This document shows, in pieces, positions 32,165 to 53,934 of a stretch of DNA of 64,000 bases. How positions within the stretch are numbered: the first letter of the stretch is position 1; each line of letters opens with the position of its first letter. The notes under the pieces are model-generated. The model saw only the letters and a program-made list of their open reading frames with translations. It searched no databases and was not told the DNA's origin. The translations under genes were made by a program, and so were the position numbers. Origin of the DNA: Maea johnstoni (lineage: Eukaryota; Annelida; Polychaeta; Spionida; Magelonidae); the NCBI GenBank assembly GCA_963942565.1, contig OZ012685.1, positions 49,961,939 through 50,025,938 on the forward strand. The letters are read 5' to 3'.

Positions 32165-34561
32165 AGCTAGTATTTACCACTGCATACCACCATAGCACAT
32201 ATTATACTTACCGCCACTAGTGACCCATTTTCTGGGTTGAAGAGCAGTATGACGGCTTGGTGGGTAGGGTGCGTTTTATTCTCAGGGTAGACGCTGACCA
32301 GTTTACAGGCGAGGGCATTGTCCATGGCACTATAACCAGGCATGACTCCTAGAAGACTGCAACAGAAAGTAAAGAACTAAGTAACAACAACCTAATGAGT
32401 GGGATCCCCCTGCATCATAAAATGGTTACAGCACTCCACAAGTCTTTTCATCATTTATCTGATATTTCACTATCTAGACTAGGTTCCTAGTCCCTAAAAA
32501 TTAACATCCCTCTCTGTGATGACGAAGCATAGTGGTGTAGTATCAGGTATGGTAGATAGATGGCACCACCTGCTCCTCCTGTCTCTAGAGGTTTTAGGTT
32601 ACACTCAAACTGAATCCTGGTGAGATAAGTGTAAACTAAATGGACAACTATGGCCACCTAGAATAGTTGGTGCTAACAAAAAATACAAATAACAGCCTAG
32701 AAATGTAGGCTAATATTTCACCCTCAGAGCAGGAACTAGCCAGGATCTATCCAGGCTGTCTTTTGAACGGGTAGTGTCCTCAAAAAACTCCATGAATAAT
32801 TTTCAATTTTTACCTTTTTGGACTAATAATCATATTTTCAAAACAAAGCCTTTTCTAAGACATAACTGAAGAGTAAATCGCCCTTTTCAATAAGTTAGGC
32901 TTTTAATGTAGTAATAGAGATGGTTGCCACATATCATTATTTGAAACACCTCAATAAAACATCACATGAAAGTAAATTGCTTAAAGCATAGTATTCATAG
33001 CATAGTCTTAGCCAGCAGGGCGTCATTTTGACACCCAAACCCTCAAAAATCACCCCTCAGGGCACGCCAAAATTGTGTGATAGATTTTTAAGTGCCAATT
33101 TCAAATTGAAAATTTTCCCCTTCAATATAATTCCTATGACCTTATATAAGGATAAATATTATGCCTTGTTTCAATAAGTAAACACATGTTTATGATCATA
33201 TTAAATCACAGTATATTGAGATAGCCCATGATAAATAGGACGGCCCAAAATTTATAATTGCCCATTATGGGCACCCAGTTTTTAAATCCTGGATAAGACC
33301 ATGAATCATAGGTAATGCTATACAAGAGGGCTTGAGTCTTAAGAATTAGAGATGAATCATATATGCTGCTGTACATAGCAAAATATGCCTACAACAATTG
33401 TTGCTTAAGGGAAGTGATAACATAATAAATCCGACTTCAGCCCTTAGTGCACACCCAGCTGATTGAACCGTAGACACAAGGTCACTTCTCTATGCCCGCC
33501 GTGTTTCAAATCCCAATATTATATGTAATATTAATCCTTATGCTGCTGCTGGCTAATTTTGCCAATACAAAATGATGCAAAAACACTGTAAAATGACCCT
33601 GGCATATGGGCATATGGGTACCCTGGCATATGGGTACTCATTTGATAGTACATGTACTGAAATGAGAGCTATCTAATAAATACCAGCTTGAAAGGGTTTA
33701 GATGGTTTAAAAAAATCTTTGCATCATTGTGCATTGGACGAAAGTAGCCTTAGCATTGGAAGGATTTATATGTAACATGACTGTACCCCTGGGCACTGAT
33801 TCTACCTAGTCTGGGTAAGTAAAGCAGACAGCATAACAATGAGTATGTAACAGCATTGATTCTAGGCAAAATGTTTCTTTACTTCCCCATTCATCATCCA
33901 GATTGGTCATTCTGTGATCCAAACCTTAGCCCACTTCCAGCATGGGTGTGTGTATGCTGAGAGAAGTAGACAGGGAGTGGGCACTGGTCATGAATCATCA
34001 AATTTCGCTGCCTCTCACTATCTGACCTAGATAGGATGACATCCCCCAGCCAGCCAGTGCATGCTTACTGCACAGATCACGTGACCAATACAACCCCAGG
34101 CTACAGCTCGTAACCCGAGGCGCAGATGCCGTAGAGGCTAGCATGCAGTACCTATGGGGTTGCGGATCAAGGGGATGTATTTCTCTGGTGTATGTGTGTG
34201 TGAGTCAAAGTTGATGGACCACGTGGTTGCTCTATATGTATAAAAATAACTTGTCACTTGCTATTCATTACAGTTTTGACCTACTTTCTTCAATAAAATT
34301 TCAAAGATTGAGCGATGCCCATGCATCGACGTAAACCAGTGTGGATCCGCGCCTGACTACTAGACTAGTACTACTACAGACTACTACTACCTACCCTTTG
34401 TGCTGGTCAACACAAACTGCGCTCCGAACTGGTTGCACCACGCCACCCTCATTTCGCTGGGAGAACCTCGCCAAAGCTTTCTCAACGGCACTGTATAAAC
34501 TCTCAAATTCTAGAAGTTCCTCAACTTCATGAGCGGATATGTACAGCGGTGCGTCTGCCAT
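26322..34561 (-). CDS. CRYM: Ketimine reductase / mu-crystallin (CRYM), seven coding exons
   Basis: NADPH-dependent imine reductase of the ornithine cyclodeaminase/mu-crystallin family. The mammalian protein reduces cyclic ketimines (for example piperideine-2-carboxylate to pipecolate) and binds thyroid hormone T3. Exons in transcript order: 34561-34395, 32356-32212, 31727-31563, 30270-30087, 29180-29059, 27818-27734, 26404-26322. All have GT-AG borders and phases match, totalling 951 bp or 316 residues (human 314). Key motifs: EGGVVQPVR near the start; LLGVMPGYSAMDNALACKLV; the Rossmann nucleotide loop LAILGTGTQAKSHY; IKPGAHIN-S-VGACRPD; YVDSVEAAKQESGD; and FKSLGLAVEDVVSAKLVY near the C-terminus. 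The ATG at 34561 has a good context (AAAATGG) and gives MADAPLYIS; an in-frame ATG at 34603 would add 14 residues. The gene looks intact. The last intron holds a 720-bp palindrome. Confidence 0.94.
26578..27297. mobile_element. 720-bp near-perfect palindrome flanked by TTAA
   Basis: The two arms, roughly 26582-26930 and 26945-27293, are inverted copies with only scattered mismatches: GGCTGTGATGCTGGTGACAC on the left, GTGTCACCAGCATCACAGCC on the right. They meet at a short loop near 26938. TTAA flanks both sides (26578-26581, 27294-27297). This fits a foldback piggyBac-type element inserted in the last CRYM intron. It has no reading frame of its own. Confidence 0.88.
27955..28405. repeat. Minisatellite, ~45-57 bp unit, about 9 copies
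   Basis: The unit resembles TTTAGAATACACCTCAATCT followed by ATGGTTAAATAGATATAAAC. CRYM intron 5. Confidence 0.85.
28405..28735 (-). mobile_element. Family H inverted-repeat element
   Basis: GGTCTTAGCCTGGACCTAG to TGCCCTGCTGACTAAGAC. CRYM intron 5. Confidence 0.6.
29861..30062 (-). mobile_element. MITE family D copy, 24 bp after CRYM exon 4
   Basis: Starts CCCTTCCAATGCTATGG, ends CAGCATAAGGGTTAA. On the gene strand it begins 24 bp inside the intron after the exon 4 donor (30086). Confidence 0.8.
30520..30810. repeat. ~75-bp tandem repeat, about 4 copies
   Basis: The block TATAGATCTACAATCCTAAA...ACCACTGTACATCCACTTCT recurs with little change. CRYM intron 3; simpler variants extend on both sides. 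Confidence 0.8.
31091..31371 (+). mobile_element. tRNA-derived SINE (TGGCTGTGTGGTCTAAGG family)
   Basis: The head TGGCTGTGTGGTCTAAGGC (box A-like) and GGCTTCGAATCCC (box B) look like a leucine/serine-type tRNA, followed by a tRNA-unrelated body (CCCCAGTTTCCTCCATCAG). TTATTGCACTA at 31080-31090 and TTATTGCAATA at 31372 look like the target duplication. A second full copy lies at 43985-44215 and pieces at 14847, 48893, 54809 and 63556. Confidence 0.8.
31391..31549 (+). mobile_element. MITE family D copy (5' truncated), 13 bp after CRYM exon 3
   Basis: From CGCAAAAACCTGAAAAGTGAC to GCATTGGAAGAGTTT. It is bounded by near-identical copies of the exon 3 donor region (31372-31390 and 31550-31567). 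Confidence 0.75.
31892..32162. repeat. (CT)n microsatellite with TCTGACTCTG variants
   Basis: About 270 bp of CT repeat. On the CRYM strand it is a (GA)n purine run that starts about 50 bp downstream of the exon 2 donor. Confidence 0.96.
32999..33300 (+). mobile_element. Family H inverted-repeat element
   Basis: TAGTCTTAGCCAGCAGGGCGT to AAATCCTGGATAAGACC, colinear with the copy at 9245. CRYM intron 1. Confidence 0.6.
33531..33769 (+). mobile_element. MITE family D copy with internal duplication
   Basis: TTAATCCTTATGCTGC to CATTGGAAGGATTTA; the phrase ACCCTGGCATATGGG is repeated inside. CRYM intron 1. Confidence 0.8.
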
Positions 34562-34604
34562 TTTGAGATCAGTGGTGTCATGTGACCTGTCAAGGGACCG
34601 CAAG

Positions 34605-35264
34605 AGCTAAGATTGTCAGGAGGGGATCCCGATGACGTGTTCACTCGGTCAGTTGGACAGAAAACTGTGAATATATCTGTAATCGAAGATATGGGTATGA
34701 AAGCTTAGTTAGTTGAATAGCAATGTGTTTGTATATGGTTAGCAAGTATAACATACCATTTGTAACTTGTTTTATTGTACTTTTATGGCCATATTTTCAA
34801 TAGCAGATGCCTGCGTCTAATGCACCAGTCAATTGAATCCCCGGGAGGGGGGGGCCGGGACATGCGGGGATACTGCTCAGGAAAAAATCAATAAAAAGCA
34901 CTCTTCCCCACTGGCAGGGACCAATTCTGTGGCAGTATGCCCCACCCCTGGGGCATGCTCAACAAGAATACACAAGTTCCTAAGATTTCAACTTTTTATT
35001 TTGTGAAAATAAATTACAAAAATCCTAGCAGTTACATCACAAATAACAAAACCTTCAGCAGTTATAAAAATAAAATTTTAATCTTGGAGAAGACACCCTT
35101 CACATTACTTTTATTAAACACCTGACGTCCATCGTGATACCATTGTCAATGGAAAGTCTCTGAATTACATTTCAGTTTTAAAAGTATATCAACACTGTGT
35201 ATTGCACTGCAGTACACTGGAAATGTTTATCTACAATGAAGTGATTGAAGAAAAAGTGCAACCA
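34605..35264. other. CRYM 5' flank
   Basis: Upstream of CRYM. It probably holds the promoter (GGTCACATGACACCAC just upstream of the start), but no TATA element is clear. A piece of a G-rich dispersed repeat (AGTCAATTGAATCCCCGGGA, 34825-34960) also appears at 39390 and 50280. Confidence 0.45.
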
Positions 35265-37350
35265 ATCATGCTCGTTTTTCCGAGCGAGAAGAGGGTCGTC
35301 ATAGTGTCGCGTCTAGCGTCCTCGCTCCTAGCGCGGTGCCCTCAGCCGGCAAAGACCTGGCAGAAGCTCTTAGGACATCTGTCGAGTCTACGCGAGTTAG
35401 TCCCCATGGCGGTGACTCACACTCGTCATGTCCAGCTTATGCTCCACAGCCAGTGGACGCAAGTCTCGGACAGTCCATACCTCCGAATATACCCGGACCA
35501 CGAGTCGCTCAGGGAATTGGAGTGGTGGGCATCAAAGGCCAACCTGACGGTAGGCCGCCCGTTCCTCAGGCCAGATCAGACTATGACGATAGTTACGAAT
35601 GCCTCCATGGAGGGCTGGGGAGGTCACCTAGGCGACTGGGTGATCTCGGGCCAGTGGTCGTCGGCCTGGGTCAAACACCACATCAACTGGCTCGAGCTCC
35701 AGGCAGTATGGCTGACCTTGTAGCATTTCCTGCCTCAGGTACAGGGCACTGCTGTGGATGTCCTTACAGACAATTCCACCAAAGTAGCCTTTATCAACAA
35801 GGAGGGTGGAACTCAGTCTCCCACCTTGTGCTACCTGGCACTGGACCTATGGGCCTGGTGCAGGCAACACGGGATCTACCTGGTTGCCAACCACATATCG
35901 GGAGTCAGGAACGTCCTGGCGGACGCCCTGTCCAGGGGGAAACACAACCACCCCACGGAGTGGTCCCTCCACAAGACAGTGGTACAGCTCATATTCGAGC
36001 ACTGGCCGACCCCCCATGTGGATCTCTTCGCATCGGAGAAGAATCACAAACTTCCGGTGTTCTTCTCAGTGCGCCCCTCTCAGACGTCGAGCGGGATAAA
36101 CGCTCTGACGCAGAACTGGGAGAGTCTGTACGGGTATGCGTACCCGCCGACGAACCTCATTCTGAGGGTATTGAGGAAACTGAGGCTGTAGTGGTCAGCC
36201 CGGATCCTCCTGGTAGCCCCGTTCTGGCCCAGCCAGCCCTGGTTCCGTCAGCTGACCAGCATGCTGACCGACCTTCCGCAAATGATCACACCCAAGGACA
36301 ACCTCCTGAAGAACTCGGTCACAGGGAAAGTTTTACCCCAAACCGGTCAGAATACAAGTCTGCTATCGCAGCCATTCATAAAGGGTTTCCGGATGGGACA
36401 ACTGTGTCGTCCAACACAGATTTGTCGACCCTTATTAAGGGTTTGTTCGTGGTTTCTGCCAGACCAAGGACGCTCAATGAGACATGGGATCTTCCGACGG
36501 TACTCAAGTACCTTGCGGGTCCTCCCTTTGAGCCGATTCATACGGCACCATTGAGGTCAGTGGCGGTCAAAACAGCTTTCCTCGTGCAACTGGCTTCGGC
36601 CAGGCGGGGAAGCTGGGTCCATTCTTGCAGGATAGACGCAGGTCATCTGCGGTGGGAGAATGGAGGAGTTCGCCTTCTCCTATCCCTCCTATTGGACAAA
36701 AACCAGTCGGTCTCGTTCACTCCTAGCGAGGTTTTTCTCCTCAGCTTAAAGGAGTTCTCATACTAAGGCTACCAAAAGCACAGTCGATGGTTGGGTAAAA
36801 GAGGCTATTGCAGGGGCGTTCTCGCACCTTCCTAAGGAGCGGAGACAACGCATGGGCATCAGAGCCCACGACACCAGAGGGGTTGCCACTACTTGGGCTA
36901 CAATGGCCGGAGTGCCATTTGAAGCAATTATGGATGCTGCTGCCTGGAGCTGGCCGCAAACCTTCGCGCAGTTCTATCTCAAGGATCTCCCTGCAACAAA
37001 GGGTAGATTCAGTAGAGCAGTGTTGGTTACGGCTGGCACAGCGTCTAGAAAATAAAGAACAGATCCTTCCACAGCTTTCTTAGGCAGTGGTACTCTGCTG
37101 CCAATGTGAGCAGGTACGAATTTAGATATAAAACAGGAAATTAGAAGTAATTTTTTTTTTATGATAAATACTTACCTGCGATCATTGCCCACCTTTCTGT
37201 ATCCTCCCCTAGAATCCGTTCTTCCATGAAGGTATTACGCCTAAAATGAGAAGAGGATGAAGGCGCATGCGCCAACCATGACGTCACGACCGGTATTTAG
37301 TTCGGCCCCTAGCGGGGATCACGCAAACTACGGTCTATTTTAAGTTTTGA
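35265..37350 (+). mobile_element. DIRS-like retroelement fossil (RNase H and tyrosine recombinase)
   Basis: A block much richer in GC than its surroundings. It encodes the end of a reverse transcriptase region, an RNase H domain of the DIRS type (35754-36191, TDNSTKVAFINK and VADALSR-like motifs) and a tyrosine recombinase (about 36340-37055) ending in an HDTRG motif, which separates DIRS elements from integrase-bearing LTR elements. It is 5'-truncated and its coding region is interrupted by a small number of breaks, so it is a dead copy. Motifs are still easy to read, which suggests moderate age. A 3' non-coding tail reaches to about 37350. No terminal repeat was found. Confidence 0.8.
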
Positions 37351-38756
37351 AGGCTATATTTAGATAGCCCTCCTATGTTTATCGTGAGGATCTTCCATAG
37401 GGAGAGACTGCCAAATGAGAGCCTTCTGGTGACCAGAGCAAGCCCTGGAGATAGCTTGGATACAGTGCATTTCACATCTGTCTGTCGCCATGGATTTTGG
37501 ACAGGACTCTTTAATAAATGGTGCCATGAGGTCCATATATGGCGCAGAAAGTTTTCCCCTCATTTGCATCCCAAATTATGATCAGATGAAAACTACCCCT
37601 AGATGAATCATGTAGAGCTCTATACAATCAGAGAACAATTAAACATTGAAATCAAATTTAAACTCAAAGTACATGTGGCCAAGTGGTCTTATGGGCTCAG
37701 ATTTCATATGATGGTTCATCAGTATTATCATTTTCAATTTTATTTCAGTGCAATACATTTCATCAGTCCAGCTGAAATTTCATCAGGCAGCTCAGTGATT
37801 GAGAGTCAAGCATCCAATCCCAACCCAGGTTTTACAACTTACCCAGGGCTTGAAATTACAATTTTTTCTAGGGAGCCCTGGGAATTTTCAGGGAGCCCAA
37901 AGGGCTCCCTGGATTTCTTCGAGGGAGCCTAAATGAATTTGAGGGAGCCAACTAACTAGGCACAAATAATCAATTTTTATTTAAGAAAAGTTTTTTTTGT
38001 AGTAAAATCTTTCTGTACTAAGTCATTTTTCTCTTTATTTTCTTCTAAAACATTTCACCAGTTCAGGTAACTCAAACAATAAGCCCCCAGTGCACTCAAA
38101 CTGTCAAACAGCCCAGGATCTATTCATACAATCAAATAATCAATTTTTATTTAAGAAATGTTTTTTTTTCTTTTTTTTGTGGTATATATTTCTATACTAA
38201 GTCATTTTTCTCTTTATTTTCTTCTAAAACATTTCACCAGTTCAGGTAACTCAAACAATAAGCCCCCAATGCACCCAAACAGCCCAGGTTCTATTCATAC
38301 AATCAAATAATCAATTTTTCTTTTTTCTTTTTTTTTGTAAATATTTCTTTAATAAGTAATTTTTCTCTTTATGTAACTCAAATAATAAGCCCCTAGTGCA
38401 CTAGAATTGTCACACAGCCCAGGGTCCCTTCACACTGTTACTATATATGTGTAACCCATACCAAAACAATCAACCTGAATTAAGTGATCAATTTTATTTT
38501 TAATTTTTTTTTTTTTTTGGGGGGGGGGGGGGGGGAAATATTTCAATTCTATTTTATCTTATTTTTCATTTTTTTATTAATCCCATTCACCATGCCATTG
38601 GGAATAGGATCATCTTATGTAAATAATTAAATATGATCCATCTCATGAGCTACCTGACATCAAGGCTGCTGATAGTGTGCAAAACTTCCAAGAAACAATA
38701 CCAATACCATTGGATTGGGAAGAGCTTCAGAGTTTCTTTCATTGAGCAAGCTATAG
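37351..38756. repeat. Repeat-rich region with ~175-bp tandem repeat (37965-38420)
   Basis: No gene seen. The block TAATCAATTTTTATTTAAGA...TTCACCAGTTCAGGTAACTC is repeated about three times. A T-run followed by a G-run lies at 38507-38535. Earlier, 37850-37930 has GGGAGCCC inverted repeats resembling a hAT-like element end (GGGCTTGAAATTAC). Confidence 0.7.
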
Positions 38757-38764
38757 TCTGGTCC

Positions 38765-39240
38765 TGGGGGGGGGCACTCAGGTACAGAGGCGGGTCGCAC
38801 CTGCGTTACGTATTTCGTGGAAGAAGGGGTCTTTTTTTAAGAACTCCGCATGTCCGCGATTTTGTAAAAGAAGGGTACTTTTTTGTACCAAGGTACGAAG
38901 TATGGGGGTCAAAATCCCCTTACAATCCACGAAATATACGCGGCTCTGACGCAGAGTAACTGCCGAAGTGACTGGACTTCCGAGTTTGCTGCCGCCACTT
39001 GCTGCCGCTAAACAAGCAGAGGATTATAAAATCTTAAGTTAAAATATGTGTTCCCGTTCATCCAATGTCAGTGTTTTGATAAAAAAGGGGTGTTTATTTA
39101 TTGGAAAAAACCAGCGTTTCGTTAAAATAAGGGTGCTTTTTTGGCCAGAAATCAGTGCTTTATGGGTATTTTTTAATTTTGATAAGGAACGTATGCACCC
39201 CCTTAAATACCCAAGTGCCCCCTCGGCCCCTCCCCCCGGG
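38765..39240. mobile_element. Family E element with G-run/C-run ends
   Basis: Begins GGGGGGGGGCACTCAGGTAC and ends CAAGTGCCCCCTCGGCC. Colinear with 61838-62325 at high identity, including TTTGTAAAAGAAGGGTACTT. Non-coding; open frames across it are accidental. Confidence 0.7.
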
Positions 39241-40113
<873 letters not shown>

Positions 40114-40471
40114 TACAGTTCCGGTATTTAATTCCTGCACTAAATGCGTGGGCAGCCTGGGCATTATGAACGCCTGGATGCCACCCAGTTTCCTGGGCAT
40201 GGAGGCGACCTGACCTCCCAACTGAACGTAGCTTTAATTCGTCACCTACGTGTGTCATTGTATGTACGTTCTTTATTGACGATAGTAAATAGGATACAAT
40301 ACGATTCATAAATAACAAATAATAAATAACAAAGCATAATAATGTGGAATATAACTTATATATCATTGATGTGCTTGGCTTATTTTTTACATGTTATCCA
40401 TGGGTGTTTGTACAACTAGGCACTGGCACAAGTCCTGTCGACTGGTTCAAGAATTAAATATCTCTACTGTA
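40114..40471. mobile_element. MITE family B copy carrying a ~105-bp AT-rich insert
   Basis: The ends TACAGTTCCGGTATTTAATT and AATTAAATATCTCTACTGTA match the family. The interior is interrupted at about 40260-40365 by TTTATTGACGATAG...AATAACAAAG, which is absent from other copies. Confidence 0.75.
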
Positions 40472-41560
40472 ATATGGGATAATATAATCACGGCAGTTTG
40501 ATAGAGTTGAATACAGACTGCATGTACGGAGTCAATAATGAAGTTTGCATACCCATAGGTGGACAAAATAACGCCCTCACTATTATAAAAAGAGTAACTG
40601 AAATATCATGAAACAATTGTACAAAAAGGAATTTTGGACAAACGTTTTTTCTAATTTGTCCCTCGAAATGTGCTGCTGTAGTTTCTTTTCATGTGTACAA
40701 TCATGTCTGTGACCTTACCAATCAATGAAGAAATGCATTTAAAATTTGCTTTTCCTTGATGGTAAGACCGTGTTGAATATAATGATTCGCCTATTCTATA
40801 ATCATCAACAAAATTGTTTACTAGTACAAGTGGCCAAGACATTTGGCTTCAAGTAGTAAGTTTTTGCAAGTTCATTCTCAAATTGCTTTGATGTATCTAG
40901 GCGCAGTGCTAGTAACTGTATTCATCATATATTGTAACTTATTTTGTTTAATAACCGATTTTGAAGATAGCTAGGTTTATGGGTTTTAAGAGGGATTTTG
41001 AAACTACTTTCAGGGACAGTTTTTGGAAAGAGGAATACACTTGTGCCGCCATCTATTGAATACCAGAAGAAACATTTTCAAGAAAAAGAGGCACCTTGTC
41101 CACCGTTTATATCTCTCACAATAGAGGGCGCCACAAGTCAAACATGACCTATTCTGTGTTGGATGATTAATACGCTAAATGTAGGGGTGTGACAGTAAGC
41201 CAAGCAAACCAAGCATAAGGGCTGAGAAGGAGCAATTTCTGCCAAGCATCTCTGCAGATATTGTTACACCTATGTAATTGCGGGTTCAGTTATAATAGTG
41301 TGTGACCGAGTGGCGCCGCATAGCCTAACTCATTGAGGGAGGGGGGTGTGGATTGGTGAAATATTATCATGATATGAAACATGTACTAGGCAATACAGGC
41401 CAACGGAAATAAGGGGAAATAGTTTATAAGAAATAAAGGGGACCATGAAAATTATATGGTGACTACAAGGGTCTGGTGAAAAAAGTCTTGAGTTTTTAAA
41501 GTTTAATAACCTTACTATTAGGACCGTACCTTATCTTGCAGTGCAATAGGGCCTAGAAAA
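40472..41560. other. Intergenic, no feature recognised
   Basis: Plain AT-rich sequence with only short unremarkable open frames on both strands. Confidence 0.5.
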
Positions 41561-41752
41561 GTTGTTTGTTTCCTGTAACCCTACCCTAACAAGTTTTTTA
41601 TTCAATAGAATCCTTACCTTAAAGTTTTTCCGCCCTCCCTACTCCCTTTCGACTTAAAACATGCATAAAACAAATATTTTTTACAAAAAAATAACGCAAT
41701 TTTTTTATTACCGACCTACCTACCCTTTTTTTCAGACCGTTACAGGAAACAC
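41561..41752. mobile_element. Family I inverted-repeat element
   Basis: Bounded by GTTGTTTGTTTCCTGTAAC and GTTACAGGAAACACACAC; colinear with 21859-22063. Confidence 0.7.
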
Positions 41753-41959
41753 ACACTATTTTTTTTCTTGGCCTAGGTGTATGTGCTCATGCAGCTGCGA
41801 CTAGAATAAACCAATACTAGTATATGATACAAATCCAGTCTATAATCAAAAGTTTATTCGCCATTATAAGGTCATACAATATAACATTTCACTTATGTAG
41901 AGCTAGGTATTTCTCCCTCCGTTTACGTATATATAACAGTTACCCTAAACATGTATGCA

Positions 41960-43984
<2,025 letters not shown>

Positions 43985-44215
43985 GGCCTGCCCTGATGGC
44001 TGTGTGGTCTAAGGTATTGCCACTGAATGCTAGCTTTCTCTCACCACTGCCCGGGTTCAAATCCTGGCCAGGGGAATGTGAGAAAAGAACCAGTGACCTG
44101 GGGATAGGCAGTGGTTTTTGGTAGTTCAGTTTTCTCCACCAGTTACAACAGGCTAGTCACGTCTTAGCCGCAATATGGCAAAAAAGTGACAAAAAACGAA
44201 ATTCCAATTTGTTTT
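43985..44215 (+). mobile_element. tRNA-derived SINE, same family as 31091
   Basis: TGGCTGTGTGGTCTAAGGT (box A-like), GGTTCAAATCC (box B), then the shared body (CAGTTTTCTCCACCAG) and A-rich tail (GTGACAAAAAACG). Confidence 0.8.
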
Positions 44216-44335
44216 GTGTATTTACCCTACCGTTTAAACCGCTCAACAATATTAGAAAGCCAGACCCCTGGATTCACCACAAAAACTTTTACAAGGATAA
44301 TGATTGGAAATTATGATGGATAGGCCACTAACGAA

Positions 44336-44592
44336 CGACAGACATTTAATTCCTGCACCAGTCGACCAGACATCTACAAGTGCCTGGTTGTACAGACACT
44401 CATGCATAACATGTCAAAGAAATGAGCCAAGCATCGCAATAACCTATGTAGCTTGCAAATAAAAGCTACGTTCAGTTGTAAGTTCATCCATGCATGCACG
44501 CCTAGTAAACTGGGTGGCAATCAGGCATGTGGTTGTGTATTATGCCCGGGCTGCCTACGCATTTAATGCAGGAATTAAATGTCGGTACTGTA
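44336..44592. mobile_element. MITE family B copy
   Basis: GACAGACATTTAATTCCTGC to GAATTAAATGTCGGTACTGTA, opposite in orientation to the copy at 285. Confidence 0.8.
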
Positions 44593-44875
44593 TAGAGAGA
44601 ATAAGGTAGAGGTTGAATAAGGTTACAAAGGAATAAAGCATATTTACAATATATACATTTATTACAAGTTATCTTTAGAGCCTGGCAAAAACAAGAGCTG
44701 AAGGGCTGAATATACATGTTCCTCCTACTCTGAATCTGACCAAGGCTTCAAGACACAGAACATGTAGAACATATCCCTACAAAAATTAGTACTGTCACGA
44801 TTGCAAACATATGGCATGAATAATGAGATGTACTACCAAATCACTAATCTTGTCCGTTAAAGGGGCATGCATTGG

Positions 44876-45417
44876 TACAGTGCTGGCGCTTAATTCCTTC
44901 ACTAAATACATGGGCATCCAGGGCGACCGCACGCCCGATTGCCACTGTTTCCTGGGCATGGAGGCATGGATGACCTCACAACTAAGAGAGTCATATATTC
45001 GCAAGCTATTTGCGTCATTAATGTAATTGGCTTATTTTTTGACATATTATTCATGGGTTTTTATACAACAAGGTACTGACAGACGTCCAGTCGACTGGTG
45101 CAGGAATTAAATGTCTGTACTGTATATGGTCTACGAGGGCCTTCCTTGAACTGCAAGAAAAGGCAGCATGCTTACCACTTGCCACAGGACAGACATTTAA
45201 TTCCTGCATCAGTCGACCAGACGTCTGCCAATGCCTGGTTGTTCAAACGTTCATGTATAGCATGTAAAAAATATGCCAAGCACATCAATGACCAACGTAG
45301 CTTGCAAATCAAAGCGAAGTGCAGTTGTGAGGTCGTACATGCATCCATGCCCAGGAAACTGGGTGGCAATTGGGTGTGCGGTCATGTATAGTGCAGGAAT
45401 TATATGTCAGCACTGTA
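44876..45417. mobile_element. Two family B MITEs in opposite orientation
   Basis: Copies at 44876-45124 and 45184-45417 are separated by only 60 bp and face each other, giving a large inverted repeat. With the copies at 44336 and 45956, four family B elements lie within 1.9 kb. Confidence 0.75.
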
Positions 45418-45527
45418 TGCACTTAGTAGCCGAATACCTTTCCCCTCCAATCATACGTAAAGATGTGGTAGTGTTTTTAATTAAGTGATGTCTCTAAACA
45501 GATATGTACATCTTGGAGTGCCTGTCC

Positions 45528-45741
45528 GAGTTTCATGCATGAAAAAACTGTGGCATGAAAATTTCATGCATATTAATTTCATTTTGAAAGTTTAATCTTA
45601 ATGCACATAAATGACATTTTCAAGAATAAAATGATATTTTCATGCATGAAAATGAAAATTTTGCCCGATAAATGTTCATGCATGGAATTCTTATCTATGA
45701 AACTTTTCATGTCACAATTCTGTCATGCATGAAAATACTCG
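45528..45741. mobile_element. Inverted-repeat element made of TTCATGCATGAA phrases
   Basis: The ends CGAGTTTCATGCATGAAA and TCATGCATGAAAATACTCG are inverted. The interior repeats the self-complementary core TTCATGCATGAA and variants. Non-coding. Confidence 0.6.
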
Positions 45742-45955
45742 TATGGATGAAGCATGTAATAGTCAGGGTAAAACTGAGGGTATTTTCCTAGGACATTCCC
45801 ATGCTGTGTTGAGAAAATCTTGCTAGTTGTGATCAGATAAAACCCTATTCCCTATAAAACTTTGTTAATCTAACTACTTCTTTGCACTTGTTGTTTATTC
45901 TTGCATTATTTTTGCGGTTCATTATTCCCCGTAGGTGTGTGTCTCTTAGTCCTCC

Positions 45956-46216
45956 TACAGTACAGACATTTAATTCCTGCACCAGTCGACCGGACGTCTG
46001 CCAGTGCCTGGCTGTACAAAAAAACATTGAATACATGTCAAAAAGATAAACGACGCACATTAATGACCCGCATAGCCTGCGAATCAAAGTCACTTTCACT
46101 TGTCAGGTCATCCATGCATTCATGCCCAGGAAACTGAGTGGCAATCGGGCGTTCAGTTGTGTAGTAAGCCTGGGCTGCCCACAGATTTAGTGCATGAATT
46201 AAATTTCGACACTGTA
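45956..46216. mobile_element. MITE family B copy just past the protease stop codon
   Basis: TACAGTACAGACATTTAATT to TAAATTTCGACACTGTA. It starts 33 bp beyond the protease stop (on the gene strand), so it is probably in the 3' UTR. Confidence 0.8.
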
Positions 46217-46249
46217 GATGTATGTGATCTGCCACACTATATTCTGGTA

Positions 46250-53934
<7,685 letters not shown>

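Noticed and set aside
35336-36766. 476-residue frame as a host gene
   Set aside because: It lies inside the DIRS-like fossil and its only recognisable part belongs to that element.
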